A DNA stretch of 7,025 bases from Deltaproteobacteria bacterium. GTDB taxonomy: Bacteria > Desulfobacterota_D > UBA1144 > Nemesobacterales > N074bin48. The notes beneath the pieces were generated by a model. The model saw nothing but the letters and a program-made list of their open reading frames with translations, did no database searches and had not been told where the DNA came from. The translations under genes were made by a program, and so were the position numbers. Positions 5,558 to 7,025 of the stretch are shown here, piece by piece (positions within the stretch are counted from its first letter, which is position 1; each line of letters starts with the position of its first letter). Where the stretch lies: positions 1 through 7,025 of the forward strand of contig SMWS01000159.1 in NCBI GenBank assembly GCA_004356685.1, written 5' to 3'.

Positions 5558-5587
5558 AGTATAACTCCATTTGACATTTAAAGTCAA
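5558..5587 (-). promoter_or_regulatory. Sigma70-type promoter of the structured RNA
   Basis: On the minus strand, TTGACT (5582-5587) and TATACT (5558-5563) each match consensus at 5 of 6 positions, with an 18-nt spacer. The expected start, about 7 nt beyond the -10, is at 5550-5551, exactly where the RNA closing helix begins. This is the best promoter in the window and suggests strong housekeeping-sigma transcription. Confidence 0.72.
5571..5587. repeat. Near-palindrome overlapping the -35 of the RNA promoter
   Basis: TTGACATTTAAAGTCAA has perfect 5-bp arms (TTGAC/GTCAA) and a largely symmetric AT core. One arm is the -35 of the minus-strand RNA promoter. The other reads TTGACA on the plus strand, toward hpt. 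It could be an operator or part of a divergent promoter pair, although no well-spaced plus-strand -10 follows. Confidence 0.35.
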
Positions 5588-5643
5588 TACATTTTTTTCT
5601 AATAAATAAATTATTTTTCATAGCCATATACAAGCATTTCTTA

Positions 5644-5649
5644 TATAAT
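5644..5649 (+). promoter_or_regulatory. Possible -10 element upstream of hpt
   Basis: A TATAAT lies 77 nt before the hpt start, but no -35-like hexamer sits 16-18 nt upstream. A second candidate, TTTAAT (5711-5716), would give an almost leaderless hpt mRNA. Neither is convincing alone. Confidence 0.25.
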
Positions 5650-5726
5650 CTTTTTTGAATTCATACACTTTAAATTAATAGCTAGAAATTATCACTTTAC
5701 ACAAATACATTTTAATAAAAATTTAA

Positions 5727-6281
5727 ATGAGGCAAGTTCAATTATTTGATGATATTGAGAAAATACTGATAAATGAAGCAGAGTTAAAAGAAAAGGTAAT
5801 TGAGTTAGGTAAGAAAATCTCAGATGACTATAATGGATTAAATCCCGTATTTGTAACTGTTCTCCGCGGAAGTATCATTTTTCTATGTGATTTAATCAGG
5901 GAGGTAAAGATTCCCATTTCGCTGGATTTTCTATCTGTTTCCAGCTACTCGGGTCAGTCACATACAGGAGTGGTTAGAATCATTAAAGACCTGGATGAGA
6001 ATATTGAAAACAAGCATGTCATTTTGATAGAGGATATTATTGATACCGGGCTTACCCTAAATTACATCCTTGGAATGCTTCGGGAAAGAAAACCAGCCAG
6101 TATTAAGGTGTGCGCTTTATTAGATAAGAAAGTTCGCAGGATTATAGATATAGCGATTGATTATAAAGGTTTTGAGATACCCGATGAGTTTGTTGTTGGT
6201 TACGGGATGGACTATAACCAGCAGTACCGCAACCTTCCCTTCATAGGAATACTTAAAGAAGAAATCTTAAATCAAGATTAA
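5727..6281 (+). CDS. hpt: Hypoxanthine(-guanine) phosphoribosyltransferase
   Basis: A 184-residue cytoplasmic purine-salvage enzyme that converts hypoxanthine (and usually guanine) plus PRPP to IMP or GMP and pyrophosphate. All family landmarks are present: the cis-peptide loop LRGS (46-49), the flexible loop SSYSGQ (72-77), the PRPP-binding signature VILIEDIIDTGLT (98-110) with catalytic Asp106, the base-stacking and specificity region LLDKK (131-135), and VGYGMDYNQQYRNLPFIGIL (157-176) with a metal-contacting Asp162. Length is normal. The ATG at 5727 leads directly into the usual short N-terminal helix region. No Shine-Dalgarno is visible. In many bacteria hpt is beside tilS and ftsH; here it stands alone after the structured RNA and the kinase/nuclease-like gene. 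Xanthine preference cannot be ruled out by eye, but the sequence fits the Hpt branch. Confidence 0.95.
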   Translation: MRQVQLFDDIEKILINEAELKEKVIELGKKISDDYNGLNPVFVTVLRGSIIFLCDLIREVKIPISLDFLSVSSYSGQSHTGVVRIIKDLDENIENKHVILIEDIIDTGLTLNYILGMLRERKPASIKVCALLDKKVRRIIDIAIDYKGFEIPDEFVVGYGMDYNQQYRNLPFIGILKEEILNQD

Positions 6282-6294
6282 TTTAGCGATTCTG

Positions 6295-6347
6295 TTTATT
6301 AATTAACAATCATATCTACCGTAAGTATTTACAACTTTATTAATTAA
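6295..6347. repeat. Two direct copies of a 12-nt AT-rich sequence after hpt
   Basis: TTTATTAATTAA occurs at 6295-6306 and again at 6336-6347; each copy contains the palindrome TTAATTAA. They lie in the 226-nt gap between hpt and the next gene. They may be chance in DNA of this composition, or paired protein-binding sites. No intrinsic terminator for hpt with a clear stem and U run was found. Confidence 0.25.
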
Positions 6348-6361
6348 TTTTATCTTTGCTA

Positions 6362-6388
6362 TTTACTTTTCCGCACAATGTATATAAT
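6362..6388 (+). promoter_or_regulatory. Candidate promoter for the GAF-like gene
   Basis: TTTACT (6362-6367) and a perfect TATAAT (6383-6388) are separated by 15 nt, shorter than the usual 16-18. If used, the leader before the ATG at 6508 would be about 113 nt. The -10 is good but the spacing is suboptimal, so the call is weak. Confidence 0.3.
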
Positions 6389-6497
6389 TAACCGATTTTT
6401 ATCATAGACGTAATATTCAATTTGCAATGAACAATTATCTTATTTGCATTAATTTAAATAGATTATGTCACAAAGTTGATAAAGAAATTATATTTTT

Positions 6498-6502
6498 GGA
6501 GG
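6498..6502 (+). promoter_or_regulatory. Ribosome binding site of the GAF-like gene
   Basis: GGAGG lies 5 nt before the ATG at 6508. It fixes this start and is the only clear Shine-Dalgarno among the plus-strand genes of the window. Confidence 0.8.
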
Positions 6503-6507
6503 ATTTA

Positions 6508-7025
6508 ATGATTAAAGGAACAGCAGCAGTAAACGATTTTATCAAGGAACTAAAGGATACAGATATTGTATCTGCTTCACAGGATAAGCGTAGTTTCTAT
6601 AAAGAAATATTAGACAATATTTCAGACAGCGAAGAAGATAAAACGATATTGGTATATCTTTTAAATAATAGTTCCACTCTGGCAACACTTGTTGCTGAAC
6701 GCAACTTTTTTTCTGACTATCTAAAAGATTTTCTCACAATAGACGCTAACTCTAAGACTATGTGGGCACCCGTTAAGGAAAATAGAATAAAAGTTTTCAG
6801 GAACCTGGCTTCTAATGAAAACGTAGGCGAAAAAATAAAGTCCCTACAAAAGTCATCAGCTCTTGGAGTTCCTATCACTTCTGAATCAGGTGATGTAATC
6901 GGTTCCATATGGGTTCTGGGTAATAACGATGCAAAGAGTACTCGTGAATATGTAAACCTAAAGGATTTACTATTAGAAGCCGCAAATAAAATTGCATGGA
7001 AAGAAGAGCACGATAAGAACAAAGA
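6508..7025 (+). CDS. N-terminal part of an uncharacterised protein with a GAF-like segment (cut by window edge)
   Basis: An open frame of 172 codons runs off the right edge without a stop, with a GGAGG ribosome binding site. The first 115 residues (start MIKGTAAVNDFIKELKDTD) are charged and predicted helical and match no family I know. Residues about 117-164 (SSALGVPITSESGDVIGSIWVLGNND, then LKDLLLEAANKIAWKEE) follow the pattern of the last strands and final helix of a GAF domain: VPI, then a short turn, GxVIGSIWVL, then an amphipathic helix. GAF domains bind small ligands or mediate dimerisation in signalling proteins. A helix continuing past the domain, as here, often leads into an output module such as a histidine kinase, GGDEF or phosphatase domain, but that part is outside the window. 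No signal peptide or membrane segment is visible. Coding status is firm; the domain is tentative. Confidence 0.75.
   Translation, partial: MIKGTAAVNDFIKELKDTDIVSASQDKRSFYKEILDNISDSEEDKTILVYLLNNSSTLATLVAERNFFSDYLKDFLTIDANSKTMWAPVKENRIKVFRNLASNENVGEKIKSLQKSSALGVPITSESGDVIGSIWVLGNNDAKSTREYVNLKDLLLEAANKIAWKEEHDKNK

Noticed and set aside
5571..5603. Plus-strand promoter TTGACA ... TCTAAT for hpt
   Set aside because: The spacer is 21 nt, too long for a standard sigma70 promoter.
6287..6311. Hairpin GATT-GTT / AAC-AATC after hpt as a terminator
   Set aside because: The stem is bulged and AT-rich, and no U run follows.
6717..7022. Minus-strand open frame of 101 codons at the right edge
   Set aside because: It is antisense to the plus-strand GAF-like gene, which has a proper ribosome binding site and GAF-like pattern.

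Overview
This is a compact, AT-rich stretch of a bacterial chromosome. It holds ordinary housekeeping genes plus three less ordinary items: an ECF sigma/anti-sigma/Spy-like operon, a protein that appears to fuse a kinase-like domain to a nuclease-like domain, and an unannotated structured RNA gene. No phage, transposon, CRISPR array or tRNA/rRNA gene is visible. A secreted Spy/CpxP-like protein with a membrane-anchored anti-sigma factor fits a diderm (outer-membrane) bacterium better than a monoderm one. Several start codons lack any Shine-Dalgarno sequence. The phylum cannot be fixed from this window alone.

Left part, minus strand (1-1956): reading leftward there is an ECF sigma factor (1304-1882), its zinc-finger anti-sigma factor (829-1314, overlapping by 11 nt), and a small exported protein with two LTxxQ-type motifs (414-824, starting at TTG 4 nt after the anti-sigma stop). 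The start of uvrB (1-358, cut by the window edge) follows. The first three form a tightly packed envelope-stress module. uvrB probably has its own promoter but could also receive read-through.

Middle part, plus strand (2038-5388): a bifunctional SUMT/uroporphyrinogen-III synthase (cobA-hemD type fusion), the 16S rRNA m3U1498 methyltransferase rsmE, and a 300-residue protein. The last has a degenerate cytidylate-kinase-like N-terminus and a PD-(D/E)XK-like C-terminus. Intergenic gaps are 143 and 67 nt, so these may be a loose operon or separate units.

Right part (5389-7025): a minus-strand structured RNA of about 165 nt (about 5387-5551) has a sigma70-type promoter, a long-range closing helix and a terminal U run, and its 3' end meets the stop codon of the 300-residue gene. 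Plus-strand hpt (hypoxanthine phosphoribosyltransferase) follows, then a 226-nt gap, then the first 172 codons of a protein that looks GAF-like near the window edge.

The best candidates for something undescribed are the structured RNA and the kinase-like/nuclease-like fusion lying between rsmE and hpt.
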